DNA from: Olsenella sp. oral taxon 807
GTDB taxonomy: Bacteria; Actinomycetota; Coriobacteriia; Coriobacteriales; Atopobiaceae
DNA: 64,000 bases
Reading direction: 5' to 3'
Assembly: GCF_001189515.2 (NCBI RefSeq)
Contig: NZ_CP012069.2
Span: 868,001-932,000, forward strand
This document shows positions 8,277 to 16,982 of this stretch, piece by piece (position 1 is the first letter of the stretch; each line of letters begins with the position of its first letter). The notes beneath the pieces are model-generated. The model did not search any database. It was not told the origin of the DNA and worked only from the letters and a program-made list of their open reading frames with translations. The position numbers were made by a program, and so were the translations under genes.

Positions 8277-8948
8277 CTAGACCACGTAGAGCAGCGCGGA
8301 GAGCGTGATGCAGATGGCACCTGCGAGCACCCAGAGGTGCCAGATAAAATGCAGGTAGGGAACCTTCTTGGCCACATAGAAGCCGACGCCTATGGTGTAG
8401 CAGATGCCTCCGGCCACGAGGAGCATGAAGGCGGGCGGTGGCAGCAGCTCATAGAGGTCCGTGATGCGAAAGACTATGAACCAGCCCATTGCGAGATAGA
8501 TGAGGGCCGAAAGCCAGTGGGGCTGCCTCTCTTTGAGGAGTACCTCGGCGATGACGCCGGCGATTGCGATGCCCCAGATGAGAAAGGTGAGCTGCAGGCC
8601 ACCGCGATCAGCGAGGGTTATGAGTTCAAAGGGCGCGTTGCTTCCGGCTATGAGCAGATAGATGGCACTGTGATCGAGGATGCGAAAGACCGACTTGGCT
8701 CTCTTGGGCACGAGTGCGTGGTAGAGCGTCGAGAAGAGAAACTCAAGGATGAGCGAGATTCCCATGAGGAGGGCCGCCACAAGGTGGGCGACCTCCTTAT
8801 GGTCCATCGCCCGTAGGATGAGCAGCACGAGCGCTGCTATGGAGAGGAGCACGCCTACCCCGTGCGAGACCGAGTTGGCGATCTCCTCGCCCGTCGAGTA
8901 CTGCCGTCCCTCCTTGGTGAGGCCTTGCTTTTGTTGGGTCATTTCCAT
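8277..8948 (-). CDS. trhA: Hemolysin III / TrhA family membrane protein (PAQR fold)
   Basis: The 223-residue protein has seven hydrophobic segments and the conserved PAQR residues seen in SVSHGVG, STLYHAL, RILDHSAIYLLIAGS and the terminal YLHFIWHLW, which form the presumed zinc site. Family members are linked to membrane energetics and fluidity homeostasis in E. coli and were named for hemolysin III of Bacillus cereus; haemolysis is not implied. The start at 8948 has GAGG 7 bases upstream; a second ATG lies at 8942. It is 64 bp downstream of the dipeptidase gene on the same strand, so the two may be cotranscribed. Confidence 0.88.
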   Translation of the reverse strand: MEMTQQKQGLTKEGRQYSTGEEIANSVSHGVGVLLSIAALVLLILRAMDHKEVAHLVAALLMGISLILEFLFSTLYHALVPKRAKSVFRILDHSAIYLLIAGSNAPFELITLADRGGLQLTFLIWGIAIAGVIAEVLLKERQPHWLSALIYLAMGWFIVFRITDLYELLPPPAFMLLVAGGICYTIGVGFYVAKKVPYLHFIWHLWVLAGAICITLSALLYVV

Positions 8949-9012
8949 GGGCTTACCTCGATTGCTGTAGCGGCTCTTGCTCCCTCTTGGGCAGCTGCCT
9001 GTGTTTGCGCGC

Positions 9013-10587
9013 CTATCCGTCGCTTCGCGAGTATGCGTTTCGCATGTTCTCGCTCGTTGTGAAGAGGACGTTGAAGAGGAGTCGGTCGGTTTCGTCGCGC
9101 AGCATGGCGGCGAGCCGCTCATTGGCTGTTGCGAGCCGTGCCGCCGCATCCGCGCGAGTGAGCTTCGCGACCTCACGGTCTGCCTTTGCCACCAATGCGT
9201 GGCCCTTCGAGCCCACGGCGAGCTGATAGCGCTCTATGTGGGCGGTGTTGAGCGAGAACTGTGCGTCAGCCAGAGCGGCGATGAGGCGGCTTGCCCAGTA
9301 GAGGCTCTCGGTTGAGACACGCCCCTCCTCGGTGTTCGAGAGGTACTCGGGCAGTTCGTTCACGTTGGCGAAGAGGGGTACGAGCGCATTGAAGATGTTG
9401 GAGCCAAAGGCCATCCACTGGAGCGCCCTGCTACCCGCAGGAGCATAGGGCCTGATTTGCAGGACGGCGAGGAAGTTGTTGCGGTTGATGCCGATGGGGC
9501 GGTAGATCCCACGTGTAGAATCACTGCCCAGCCGTCCGTAGGGGTCAAACGGCGTTCCCTGGTAGTGGAGGGAGAGCGTGTATTTCACGTCCTCTATCGT
9601 GAGCTTGCGCTCGGGGGTCCTGCACCAGGGAAGGTCGTCCGACTCGGGTCCTAAGGCCCCGACGGGGTCATCCCAACCACCGTGAGGTGCAAGGTAGCGG
9701 TGCATGGACCAAGCTCGCGGCGTGTTGTAGACGTGATCGGCGTCGGAGTGGCTGCCAAAGGCGTCACGCGGATTGAAGATGCGCGTCCCAGTTGCGCCTG
9801 CCTCACTGCTTCTTGCTGCGTCTGTCTTGCTGTCCTTTGCCTCGCCTGCGGTGCGGGCGGTGATGGTCAAGTCGAGATGATGCTCGCCCATCCATGCCTC
9901 GAGATCGGCAGAACACATGAACTCGGACCTCTTGCCACGGGCGTCGGCGAGGTCAAACTCGTCGATGCCAAGCTGGTTGGGCATCGTGACGTAGCAGTCA
10001 TCCGGCACGCGCCGCGCGATCCAGTGGTGTCCGCCCACGGTCTCGAGCCACCAGATCTCATCGACGTCCGAGAAGGCGATGCCGTTCATCTCGTAGGTAC
10101 CGTACGCCTCGAGGAGCGAACCCAAGCGCTTGACACCCTCGCGGGCCGAGCGGATGTAGGGGAGGACGAGCGTGACCATGTCTTCCTCGCCTATACCGCC
10201 GCTCTGCTCGCCCACATAGCCCGCCTCACCCTCTTTGCCCTTGGCCTCTGTGAGCTCGACCAAGGGGTCGGCACCAAGCACGCGCTCGTTTGAGGTCAAC
10301 GTCTCGGTCGCGGTCATTGCGACGTCAGCCTCGTTCACGCCTGCCGCCGCCCAGATGCCCTTTGATGCGCAGGCGTCCGGGACCGAGCTGTAGCGCAAGG
10401 GGTTGTCAGGCAGGTCAATCTCCACATGGCTGATGGTGGAGCGATAGTGGCGAGGCTGATCGGCGGGAAGGATGACCTTCATGCGCTTCGCCGTGAACTG
10501 GCCCGCAGGCGAGTCCTCGTTCCTCGCGATGATGGTCGACCCATCGTAGCTTGCGTTCTTGCCGACGAGAATGGTTGTGCAGGCCAT
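9013..10587 (-). CDS. C69-family dipeptidase
   Basis: This 524-residue Ntn-hydrolase begins MACTTILVGKNASYDGST, placing the catalytic cysteine at position 3. C69 (PepD-type) enzymes expose the N-terminal nucleophile by processing. The conserved ARNEDS segment follows at 21-26. Members cleave a broad range of dipeptides in amino-acid-fermenting lactobacilli and Coriobacteria; no signal peptide is present, so a cytoplasmic peptide-utilisation role is likely. GGGAGGG lies just upstream of the ATG. The gene is divergent from DAHP synthase across a 290-bp gap and is followed by trhA. Confidence 0.9.
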   Translation of the reverse strand: MACTTILVGKNASYDGSTIIARNEDSPAGQFTAKRMKVILPADQPRHYRSTISHVEIDLPDNPLRYSSVPDACASKGIWAAAGVNEADVAMTATETLTSNERVLGADPLVELTEAKGKEGEAGYVGEQSGGIGEEDMVTLVLPYIRSAREGVKRLGSLLEAYGTYEMNGIAFSDVDEIWWLETVGGHHWIARRVPDDCYVTMPNQLGIDEFDLADARGKRSEFMCSADLEAWMGEHHLDLTITARTAGEAKDSKTDAARSSEAGATGTRIFNPRDAFGSHSDADHVYNTPRAWSMHRYLAPHGGWDDPVGALGPESDDLPWCRTPERKLTIEDVKYTLSLHYQGTPFDPYGRLGSDSTRGIYRPIGINRNNFLAVLQIRPYAPAGSRALQWMAFGSNIFNALVPLFANVNELPEYLSNTEEGRVSTESLYWASRLIAALADAQFSLNTAHIERYQLAVGSKGHALVAKADREVAKLTRADAAARLATANERLAAMLRDETDRLLFNVLFTTSENMRNAYSRSDG

Positions 10588-10801
10588 ACGCCCTCCCTCT
10601 CTCTATGCATGTCCTATTCTTGCGCAAATGCGCGCAGCCATAGCGGTTTCCCGAAGCTTACACAACTCGCTGGTCTTCCTGTGGACGCATGTCGTCAGGC
10701 TGCAGGTGCATGTTGTCGGGTCAAGACGAGTTGCTTCGTGTGACTTGATGCTCAGGTGTGTCCATGCCGTGCCTTACGATTCTGCAACATCTGAGACGGT
10801 C

Positions 10802-10832
10802 TTGACCACTCGAGGCAAACACGTGGCATAAT
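10802..10832 (+). promoter_or_regulatory. Candidate promoter for DAHP synthase
   Basis: TTGACC (10802-10807) and CATAAT (10827-10832) each match five of six consensus bases, but the spacer is 19 bp, longer than ideal. The coding start is 46 bp downstream of the -10 element. No tryptophan- or tyrosine-type leader peptide or T-box was recognised. Confidence 0.5.
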
Positions 10833-10877
10833 GCACGCGACCAACACAGGTGGTTGAGGGCTAGGAGGATGCATTCA

Positions 10878-11906
10878 ATGGCGATGAAGTTCAAGCGCAG
10901 GTTACCCATTCCCCAAGAGATTCGCGAGGAGATGCCCCTTCCTGCCAATCTTGCGGACAAAAAGCGCAGCTTCGACGAGGCCGTCGCCTCTGTGATCAAA
11001 GGAGAGGATCCTCGCCTCCTGCTCGTTATGGGCCCGTGCTCTGCAGATCGCGAGGACTCGGTGCTCGATTACGTGGTCCGCCTCGCGAGCCTTCAGGAGG
11101 AGGTTGCGGACAAGCTCCTCTTTATCCCGCGCGTCTACACCAACAAGCCGCGCACGAAGGGTACGGGTTACAAGGGCCTGCTTCACAATCCAGACCCGAA
11201 CGGCGCGCCCGACCTGCTCGAGGGCGTCAAGGCGATCCGTCACATGCACCTGCGTGTGGTGGAGGAGTCGGGCATGTTCACTGCCGATGAGATGCTCTAT
11301 CCAGAGAACTATCAGTACCTGATAGACCTGCTCTCCTACGTGGCCGTGGGGGCCCGCTCGGTGGAGAACCAGCAGCATCGTCTTGTGGCGAGCGGCGTCT
11401 GTGGCGCCGTGGGCATGAAGAACCCTACGGGCGGTTCCACTGCGGTCATGCTGAACTCGATACATGCCGCTCAGGCCCGCCAGACCTTCATCTTTCGCAA
11501 CTGGGAGGTTGAGACGACGGGCAACCCCCTCGCGCATGCCCTCCTGCGCGGGTACGTGGGTGACGACGGTGTGAACTATCCCAACTACCACTTCGAGTAC
11601 CTGGAGCGCCTTGCTGAGACCTACGATCCGGCTGCTTACGAGAACCCTGCCGTCATCATTGACTGCAACCACGACAATTCCGGCAAGCGCCCTGGCGAGC
11701 AGGGGCGCATCGCGATGGAGGTCCTTGACTCCGTGCGCCGCAGCTCAGACATCGCGAGACTCTTCCGTGGCCTCATGGTCGAGTCCTACCTCGTTGGTGG
11801 CAGCCAGGACGTGGGCGGCGGGGTCTATGGACAGTCGATCACCGATGCCTGCCTTGGCTGGGATGACACCGTCAGGCTCGTGCGCAGTATCGCTGAGCGC
11901 CTGTAA
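10878..11906 (+). CDS. aroF: 3-deoxy-7-phosphoheptulonate synthase (DAHP synthase, type I)
   Basis: The enzyme condenses phosphoenolpyruvate and erythrose 4-phosphate, the first step of the shikimate pathway. The 342-residue sequence has the type I (AroFGH) landmarks: VMGPCSAD near the N-terminus, PRVYTNKPRTKGTGYKGL for phosphate and PEP binding, and DCNHDNSGKRP with its metal and substrate residues. The length is normal for the family. The start at 10878 has AGGAGG at 10863-10868, nine bases away; an upstream ATG at 10869 abuts that site. No other aromatic-pathway gene adjoins. Which AroF/G/H feedback specificity applies cannot be told; the symbol is by family only. Confidence 0.92.
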   Translation: MAMKFKRRLPIPQEIREEMPLPANLADKKRSFDEAVASVIKGEDPRLLLVMGPCSADREDSVLDYVVRLASLQEEVADKLLFIPRVYTNKPRTKGTGYKGLLHNPDPNGAPDLLEGVKAIRHMHLRVVEESGMFTADEMLYPENYQYLIDLLSYVAVGARSVENQQHRLVASGVCGAVGMKNPTGGSTAVMLNSIHAAQARQTFIFRNWEVETTGNPLAHALLRGYVGDDGVNYPNYHFEYLERLAETYDPAAYENPAVIIDCNHDNSGKRPGEQGRIAMEVLDSVRRSSDIARLFRGLMVESYLVGGSQDVGGGVYGQSITDACLGWDDTVRLVRSIAERL

Positions 11907-12039
11907 GCGGTAGACTCTCTCGCGTCTGTGTCCCACAGGTTTTGGGGCACGAGGCTCCGGACGTTCGGTGGCGACGAAGCGACCATTCGGTGCGCATGTG
12001 GCGTCTCGTACCCAGCACAATTCTGAGGGCGTCGCTTTC

Positions 12040-12522
12040 CTAGCTCGAGCGAAGGGGCAGCTCTCTCTGTGCGAGTTGCACGTACTCGAGCGCGTTGTCA
12101 CGGTTGCGTCCGATCTCATCGGGAGACATCGCCCTCCTCACCTGTGCTGGGCTGCCAAACGCGAGGCTACCGTCTGGTATCTCGGTCCCTTGGGTCACGA
12201 GCGCGCCTGCGCCCACGATGCAGTCGCGCCCGATCCTCGCACCGTTGAGGAGAATAGCGCCCATGCCGATGATGGTGTTGTCGCCGACCGTGCAGCCGTG
12301 CACGATGGCGTTGTGGCCAATGGAGACCCCTTCACCGACATGCACCGGAAAGCCAGGATCGACGTGGATGGTGACGTTGTCCTGCACGTTGCTCCTCGCG
12401 CCGATGATGATGGGGGCGCAGTCGGCCCTCACGACCGCTCCGTGCCAGACAGAGCTATCCGTTCCCATCGAGACGTCGCCCGTGACGGTTGCGGATGCGG
12501 CGATGTAGACGCTTCCCTCCAT
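12040..12522 (-). CDS. Gamma-carbonic-anhydrase-family hexapeptide protein
   Basis: The 160-residue protein is built of left-handed beta-helix hexapeptide repeats (about 10-125) and has the metal-site histidine pattern TIHVD, SIGHNAIVHGC of gamma-class carbonic anhydrases and YrdA/PaaY-like proteins. These trimeric cytoplasmic proteins bind zinc or iron; many have weak or undetected anhydrase activity, so function is by family only. The start at 12522 follows GAGAGGATAGTGCC; upstream methionines in the frame lack a binding site. It is isolated and converges on DAHP synthase. Confidence 0.85.
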   Translation of the reverse strand: MEGSVYIAASATVTGDVSMGTDSSVWHGAVVRADCAPIIIGARSNVQDNVTIHVDPGFPVHVGEGVSIGHNAIVHGCTVGDNTIIGMGAILLNGARIGRDCIVGAGALVTQGTEIPDGSLAFGSPAQVRRAMSPDEIGRNRDNALEYVQLAQRELPLRSS

Positions 12523-12956
12523 GGCACTATCCTCTCTCTGTGCGGTCCTCTGGCCTCCTGCTGCAAGGCTATGGTGCCTTACGAGCGTCGTACGTAGAGT
12601 GTACACGAAGAAGGTGCGGGGTGGCGAAGGGCGCGTGCCTGTCCCTCTGTCGGCGTTGATTCAGGCGTCATTGCCGGGTGTAGGGTGGCGGGAGGCACAT
12701 CAGGGCGTTTCGGGATGGTGACGCGCCGATAAACCTTAGGGTCGCGCCGCGCGTCGTCACGACGCGTATGCGACAACTCGTCTAGAATAGCTATGGTTTT
12801 CTGCCTAGATCGGTTAAGGGCGACAGGACAGATGGAAAACGTATGCCATGGACTAAGGCGGCGTTGTAGCCGTGAGCGACTGAGGCTTCGCCTGCCAGCG
12901 ACCACCACGAGACCGAGTCGCGAAAGGCGCGATGGGTCCAGTGAGGAGGGATACAT
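12523..12956. other. Intergenic region with a perfect palindrome upstream of the amino-acid ABC operon
   Basis: This 434-bp gap lies between divergent genes. It holds a perfect 17-base palindrome at 12750-12766, arms CGCGTCGT and ACGACGCG around one C. TAGAAT at 12783-12788 is a candidate -10 element for the ABC operon, although no good -35 element pairs with it. No small gene was found. Confidence 0.5.
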
Positions 12957-13688
12957 ATGGCCGACATGATAGAGATCAGCCATCTCGATAAGTACTTCGG
13001 CGACCTACACGTCCTCAAGGACGTGAGCCTGAACGTGCGCGAGGGTGAGAAGGTCGTGCTCATTGGCCCATCGGGCTCGGGCAAGTCGACCCTCATTCGC
13101 TCCATCAACTGGCTCGAGGAGCCCACGAGCGGTGAGGTGCGCGTGGGAGGTACGCTCCTCACGCGCAAGAATCACCTTGAGGTTACGCGCACCTATACCT
13201 CGATGGTGTTCCAGCAGTTCAACCTCTATCCCAACATGACCGTCATGGGCAATCTCACGCTCGCGCCAATACGGCTGCAGGGCAAGAGTCGCGAGGAAGC
13301 CGAGAGTACCGCACTCGCCAACCTAGAGCGCGTCGGCCTTGCCCATAAGGCGGACGAGTGTCCCCAGAACCTCTCGGGTGGCCAGCAGCAGCGTGTCGCC
13401 ATCGCACGGGCGCTCTGCACGAAGCAGCCCGTGATGCTGCTCGATGAGCCCACGAGTGCGCTAGACCCCGAGATGGTCAACGAGGTCCTCAACGTGATGG
13501 TCGAGCTGGCCCAAGAGAACATCACGATGGTCTGCGTGACGCACGAGATGGGCTTCGCGCGTCAGGTGGCTGATCGTGTGGTGTTCATGGATGACGGCCA
13601 GATCCTCGAGACGGGTACGCCCGAGCATTTCTTCACCCATCCTGACAACCCACGTTGCCAGGAGTTTCTCGACAAGATCCTCAAGTAA
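12957..13688 (+). CDS. glnQ: Polar amino-acid ABC transporter ATPase (GlnQ-like)
   Basis: The 243-residue ATPase powers an amino-acid importer. Walker [10 protein letters not shown], signature LSGGQQQR and Walker [13 protein letters not shown] followed by the H-loop CVTHEMGFA are all present. The late segment ([20 protein letters not shown]) is characteristic of the GlnQ/HisP/ArtP family. GGAGGG lies 8-10 bases before the ATG. It is the first gene of a four-gene transporter operon with binding protein and two permeases. The transported amino acid cannot be told from sequence; the symbol is a family label. Confidence 0.93.
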   Translation: MADMIEISHLDKYFGDLHVLKDVSLNVREGEKVVLIGPSGSGKSTLIRSINWLEEPTSGEVRVGGTLLTRKNHLEVTRTYTSMVFQQFNLYPNMTVMGNLTLAPIRLQGKSREEAESTALANLERVGLAHKADECPQNLSGGQQQRVAIARALCTKQPVMLLDEPTSALDPEMVNEVLNVMVELAQENITMVCVTHEMGFARQVADRVVFMDDGQILETGTPEHFFTHPDNPRCQEFLDKILK

Positions 13689-13705
13689 GAGGAGGCATAG
13701 GGGAC

Positions 13706-14647
13706 ATGAGGCAGAACAGTCGAGAGCAAGGCGACTTCGGGATCATGGGCATCGTGGGCCTTGCAGGTGGCAAGGGCGGCACGGGGCGTGACGCCATATG
13801 TCCACCAACCCTTACGAGGCGCTCCTTCGTGGGCACGATACTGGCTGTGGCCTCGGCGGGTCTCTCGCTTATGGGCTGTGCCGGCTCGGGCTCGCTCAGC
13901 GCCGCCGACGGCGTGTCTGCCGTAAGGACCCGTGGTCGCCTCAAGTGTGGTGTCAAGACCGATGTTCCGGGATATGGCTACCAGGACCCCGCCACGGGTA
14001 CCTTTCGTGGGATGGAGATAGACATCTGCTACGAGATCGCGGCGCGCCTCTTCTCCGTGACGGCGGTCGAGGCGCAGGAGAGGGGCCTCGTTGACTTCAC
14101 GGGCGTCACAGCCAAGACCAGAGGCCCGCTCGTCGATTCGGGCCAGGTGGACCTTGTGTGCGCAACCTACACGATCACAGAGGAGCGCAAGAGGTCCTGG
14201 AACTTCACCGATCCCTACTACACGGACTCCATTGGCATGCTCGTCCTCAAGTCCTCGGGCCTCAAGACCCTCGCCGACCTCGATGGTAGGATCGTCGGCG
14301 TTGGTGAGGGCGCCAACACGAAGAAGCTCATGCAACAGATGCTCAAGGACCAGGGCCTTGGTGACATCAGTGTGAGCTACCCGCAGTATCTCGACTATCC
14401 CACGCTCGCCGCAGCTCTCGCCTCGGGCAACATCGACGTGTTTGCCATCGACCGTTCCATCCTGGGGGGCTACTTTAACGACAGCAACGAGCTCCTCGAG
14501 CCCGACCTTGTCTTTGGGGAGCAGCGCTACGGCGTCTGTACCAACAAGCAAGCGACGGAGCTCTCGGACCTCTGCGATGAGGTGGTCGCCCGCATGGTCT
14601 CAGACGGCAGCATCGATGCGCTCGCCGAGCGTTACGGCCTGCTCTAG
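13706..14647 (+). CDS. Amino-acid ABC transporter substrate-binding lipoprotein
   Basis: The 313-residue solute-binding protein (SBP_bac_3 type) has an unusual N-terminus. About 34 residues precede a twin-arginine stretch TRRSFVG (R38, R39), a hydrophobic segment and a lipobox LSLMGC with C58, so the mature protein should be a Tat- or Sec-exported lipoprotein. The binding fold shows GVKTDVPGYGYQDPATG and the hinge region DFTGVTAKTRGPLVDSGQ. GGAGG precedes the ATG at 13706, and the gene begins 17 bases after the ATPase. The long pre-signal extension leaves the true start open; a start closer to the twin arginines is possible. Confidence 0.88.
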   Translation: MRQNSREQGDFGIMGIVGLAGGKGGTGRDAICPPTLTRRSFVGTILAVASAGLSLMGCAGSGSLSAADGVSAVRTRGRLKCGVKTDVPGYGYQDPATGTFRGMEIDICYEIAARLFSVTAVEAQERGLVDFTGVTAKTRGPLVDSGQVDLVCATYTITEERKRSWNFTDPYYTDSIGMLVLKSSGLKTLADLDGRIVGVGEGANTKKLMQQMLKDQGLGDISVSYPQYLDYPTLAAALASGNIDVFAIDRSILGGYFNDSNELLEPDLVFGEQRYGVCTNKQATELSDLCDEVVARMVSDGSIDALAERYGLL

Positions 14648-14662
14648 GAAGGGGCTGACAGC

Positions 14663-15415
14663 ATGGAACTTGCCAACGCTGACAGGTGGGCTGCGACGCT
14701 CGCCAACGCGGACCTCCTGTGGCAGGGGTTCCTCTTTACGGTGGGGGTCTCGCTTCTGGGGCTTGTCCTCTCGCTCGTGGTGGGGACGCTGCTGGGCGTC
14801 CTCTCGACCACGCGCTCGGGGGCGCTGCGTGCCATCGCCCGCGTCTACGTCGAGTTCTTCCAGAACACGCCAATCGTGGTGCAGGTGTTCTTCGTCTACA
14901 CCGCAGGTCCCATGATACTGCAGGCTGCCATGGGCGCCGAGCATGTGGTGAGGATAGCTCCCTTCCTGCTCGTGGTCGTGTGCGTCGGTCTCTATCACGG
15001 CGCGTACGTGGCCGAGGTCATCCGTACCGGCATCGAGGCGATACCGCGCGGGCAGATGGAGGGCGCCCAGTCCCAAGGCTTCTCGCGGGTGCAGGCGTAC
15101 CGCTACATCATCTTGCCCCAGACCTTCCGCATCATCCTGCCGCCCTTGGCAAACCAGGCGCTGAACCTCGTGAAGAATACCTCGGTGCTCGCGCTGATAG
15201 CCGGGGGCGACCTCATGTACCAGTCAGACATCATCGTCGCCGACACGGGATATTTGCAGGGCTACGTCGTGTGCTGCGTCCTGTACTTCCTCATCTGCTT
15301 TCCCATTGCCATGCTCATCACGTGGCTCGAGGCTCGCAGCAAGCAGACGCCCAGGGCGGGCAAGCAAGCCAAGGGACGCGCGTCTGTCGCTGCCACGGGC
15401 ACCAAGGGGGTGTAG
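14663..15415 (+). CDS. Amino-acid ABC transporter permease (first subunit)
   Basis: This 250-residue HisM/GlnP-type permease has about five membrane segments and the EAA-loop region (EAIPRGQMEGAQSQGFS) that contacts the ATPase. It begins 15 bases after the binding-protein gene. A basic tail (about 223-250) is cytoplasmic. It is expected to pair with the following permease as a heterodimer. Confidence 0.92.
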   Translation: MELANADRWAATLANADLLWQGFLFTVGVSLLGLVLSLVVGTLLGVLSTTRSGALRAIARVYVEFFQNTPIVVQVFFVYTAGPMILQAAMGAEHVVRIAPFLLVVVCVGLYHGAYVAEVIRTGIEAIPRGQMEGAQSQGFSRVQAYRYIILPQTFRIILPPLANQALNLVKNTSVLALIAGGDLMYQSDIIVADTGYLQGYVVCCVLYFLICFPIAMLITWLEARSKQTPRAGKQAKGRASVAATGTKGV

Positions 15416-15417
15416 AG

Positions 15418-16065
15418 ATGGAGATCTTCACCGCCAGCAACGTGAGCTTCATGCTCCAAGGCCTGTTCAACACCATCGTCATCTCACTCGCCTCCATAGG
15501 ACTCTCTATCATCTTTGGCACGATCCTCGCACTCATGAAGACGTATTGCACAGGCAGGCTCCGCTGGCTCAGCTGGATCGTGAGCGCCTACATAGAGCTC
15601 TTCCGCTGTACGCCCAACCTGCTCTGGATCCTGATATTCCGCTTCACGATACAGGGGGACAACGTCCTCATATCGATCCTCGCCTTTACGGTGTTCACCT
15701 CGGCCGTCATGGCCGAGATCGTGCGCGGGGGGCTCAACGCCCTGCCCAAGGGGCAGTTTGAGGCCGCCCAGTCCCAGGGCTTTGGCTTCTTTGCCACGAT
15801 GCGCCTCATTGTGCTGCCCCAGGTGTTCAAGATGATCGTGCCGGCGCTGTTCAGCCAGTGCACGACCGTCATTAAGGACACCTCGTACCTGCGTGGCATC
15901 GACGTCCATGAGTTCATGAGGAACTCGGCCGTCGTCATGGGCCAGGCCTCCACGCTCCAGCAGATCCTTCTGCTCTATGGCTTCGTCCTTCTCACCTACT
16001 TCGTCTTGAACTTCGCCATCTCGCTGGCTGTCCGTGCCTACCAGCGACGTATTGTTGCCGCCTGA
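15418..16065 (+). CDS. Amino-acid ABC transporter permease (second subunit)
   Basis: A 215-residue permease of the same family, with an EAA-like loop NALPKGQFEAAQSQGFG. Its ATG follows the stop of the first permease with two bases between them, consistent with translational coupling. Together with the ATPase and binding protein it completes a polar amino-acid uptake system of the GltJK/HisQM type. Confidence 0.92.
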   Translation: MEIFTASNVSFMLQGLFNTIVISLASIGLSIIFGTILALMKTYCTGRLRWLSWIVSAYIELFRCTPNLLWILIFRFTIQGDNVLISILAFTVFTSAVMAEIVRGGLNALPKGQFEAAQSQGFGFFATMRLIVLPQVFKMIVPALFSQCTTVIKDTSYLRGIDVHEFMRNSAVVMGQASTLQQILLLYGFVLLTYFVLNFAISLAVRAYQRRIVAA

Positions 16066-16113
16066 CCCAAGGCGAAGTCCTCTACCAACACGTCTGTCTT
16101 CGAAGGGAACGAC

Positions 16114-16782
16114 ATGAGCGACAGCTACATCGACGCACGTCACAGTACAGATGTCGCCGGAGGTCACGGCGACAGGGACCCCATCGTCATCTCGATCGCC
16201 CGTGACTATGGGGCCGAGGGCCATGAGGTGGGCAAGCTCCTCTCGGTGCACCTGGGGCTTCCCCTGTACGACAACGAGCTGCTCGTGCGCTCCGCCCGGC
16301 GTATGGGCGTGGACGTGGACGAGGCGGCTGCCTACGACGAGCGCACCCAGCGTGGCCCTCTGGCCTTCCTGCCCGACTCGACGGACCAGCGTACGGGTGC
16401 CGACAAGCTTTTTAAGGCCATGAAGCAGGTCATACTCGACCTTGGAAGTAGCAAGAGCTGCATCATCGAGGGGCGCCTCTCTGATTACATTCTGCGTGAC
16501 AACCCCAACCTGATCTCGGTGCTCGTGACGGCGCCGCTTGAGTGCCGCGTCAGGATCGTGGGTGACAAGAGGGGCCTCTCCACGCACGACGCGCTCGTGC
16601 TCGTGAGGCGCATGCAGCACCGTCGCGAGCGATTCTATACCCGATACTCCGCAGGCAAGTGGGACATGTACACCGACAAGGACCTCATCGTGGACCGCTC
16701 GGTGTTCGGAAGGCAGGGCTGCTGCGAGATCATCGCGGCCGCCTACGAGTACAAGAGGGGGTTGCTCGAGGCGGATCGCTGA
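16114..16782 (+). CDS. Cytidylate-kinase-like family protein
   Basis: The 222-residue protein belongs to the cytidylate-kinase-like P-loop family common in Firmicutes and Coriobacteria. It begins, after about 24 residues, with VISIARDYGAEGHEVGKLLS, where the canonical GxxGxGK loop is replaced by GAEGHEVGK. The later IIEGRLSDYIL and LIVDRSVFG segments fit the family. The substrate is unknown; these proteins are distinct from Cmk and may act on other nucleotides or small molecules. It lies 48 bp after the second permease and is probably read through from the ABC operon. Confidence 0.8.
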   Translation: MSDSYIDARHSTDVAGGHGDRDPIVISIARDYGAEGHEVGKLLSVHLGLPLYDNELLVRSARRMGVDVDEAAAYDERTQRGPLAFLPDSTDQRTGADKLFKAMKQVILDLGSSKSCIIEGRLSDYILRDNPNLISVLVTAPLECRVRIVGDKRGLSTHDALVLVRRMQHRRERFYTRYSAGKWDMYTDKDLIVDRSVFGRQGCCEIIAAAYEYKRGLLEADR

Positions 16783-16865
16783 GCGCGGTCGCAAGACGGG
16801 TCCCGACTGTGTGCACGATGTGGACTCAGGTTGCATAGGTGTCGCCGGGCCAAGCAAGCGGGTAT

Positions 16866-16896
16866 TCTTTCAAAAGTTAGTGAGTAATCTTTCAAA
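16866..16896 (+). promoter_or_regulatory. Direct repeat TCTTTCAAA, 22-bp spacing, upstream of the ABC-FtsX gene
   Basis: Two exact 9-bp copies at 16866-16874 and 16888-16896 lie 22 bp apart, two helical turns, about 90 bp before the ABC-FtsX gene. Such spacing suits a dimeric response regulator or other activator binding one DNA face. No regulator gene adjoins, and the matching promoter elements are not clear. Confidence 0.5.
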
Positions 16897-16982
16897 CTAT
16901 GCCGGCTGCGTGCGAGGCTTCAATGCGACCAGGGGCCTTCAGGGTCGGGGGCCGCAAACGTCCGGCGACAAGGTAGGCGCGC

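Noticed and set aside
15484-16857. Minus-strand open frame of 457 codons opposite the permease and kinase-like genes
   Set aside because: Antisense shadow with no domain; the plus-strand genes are clear members of known families.
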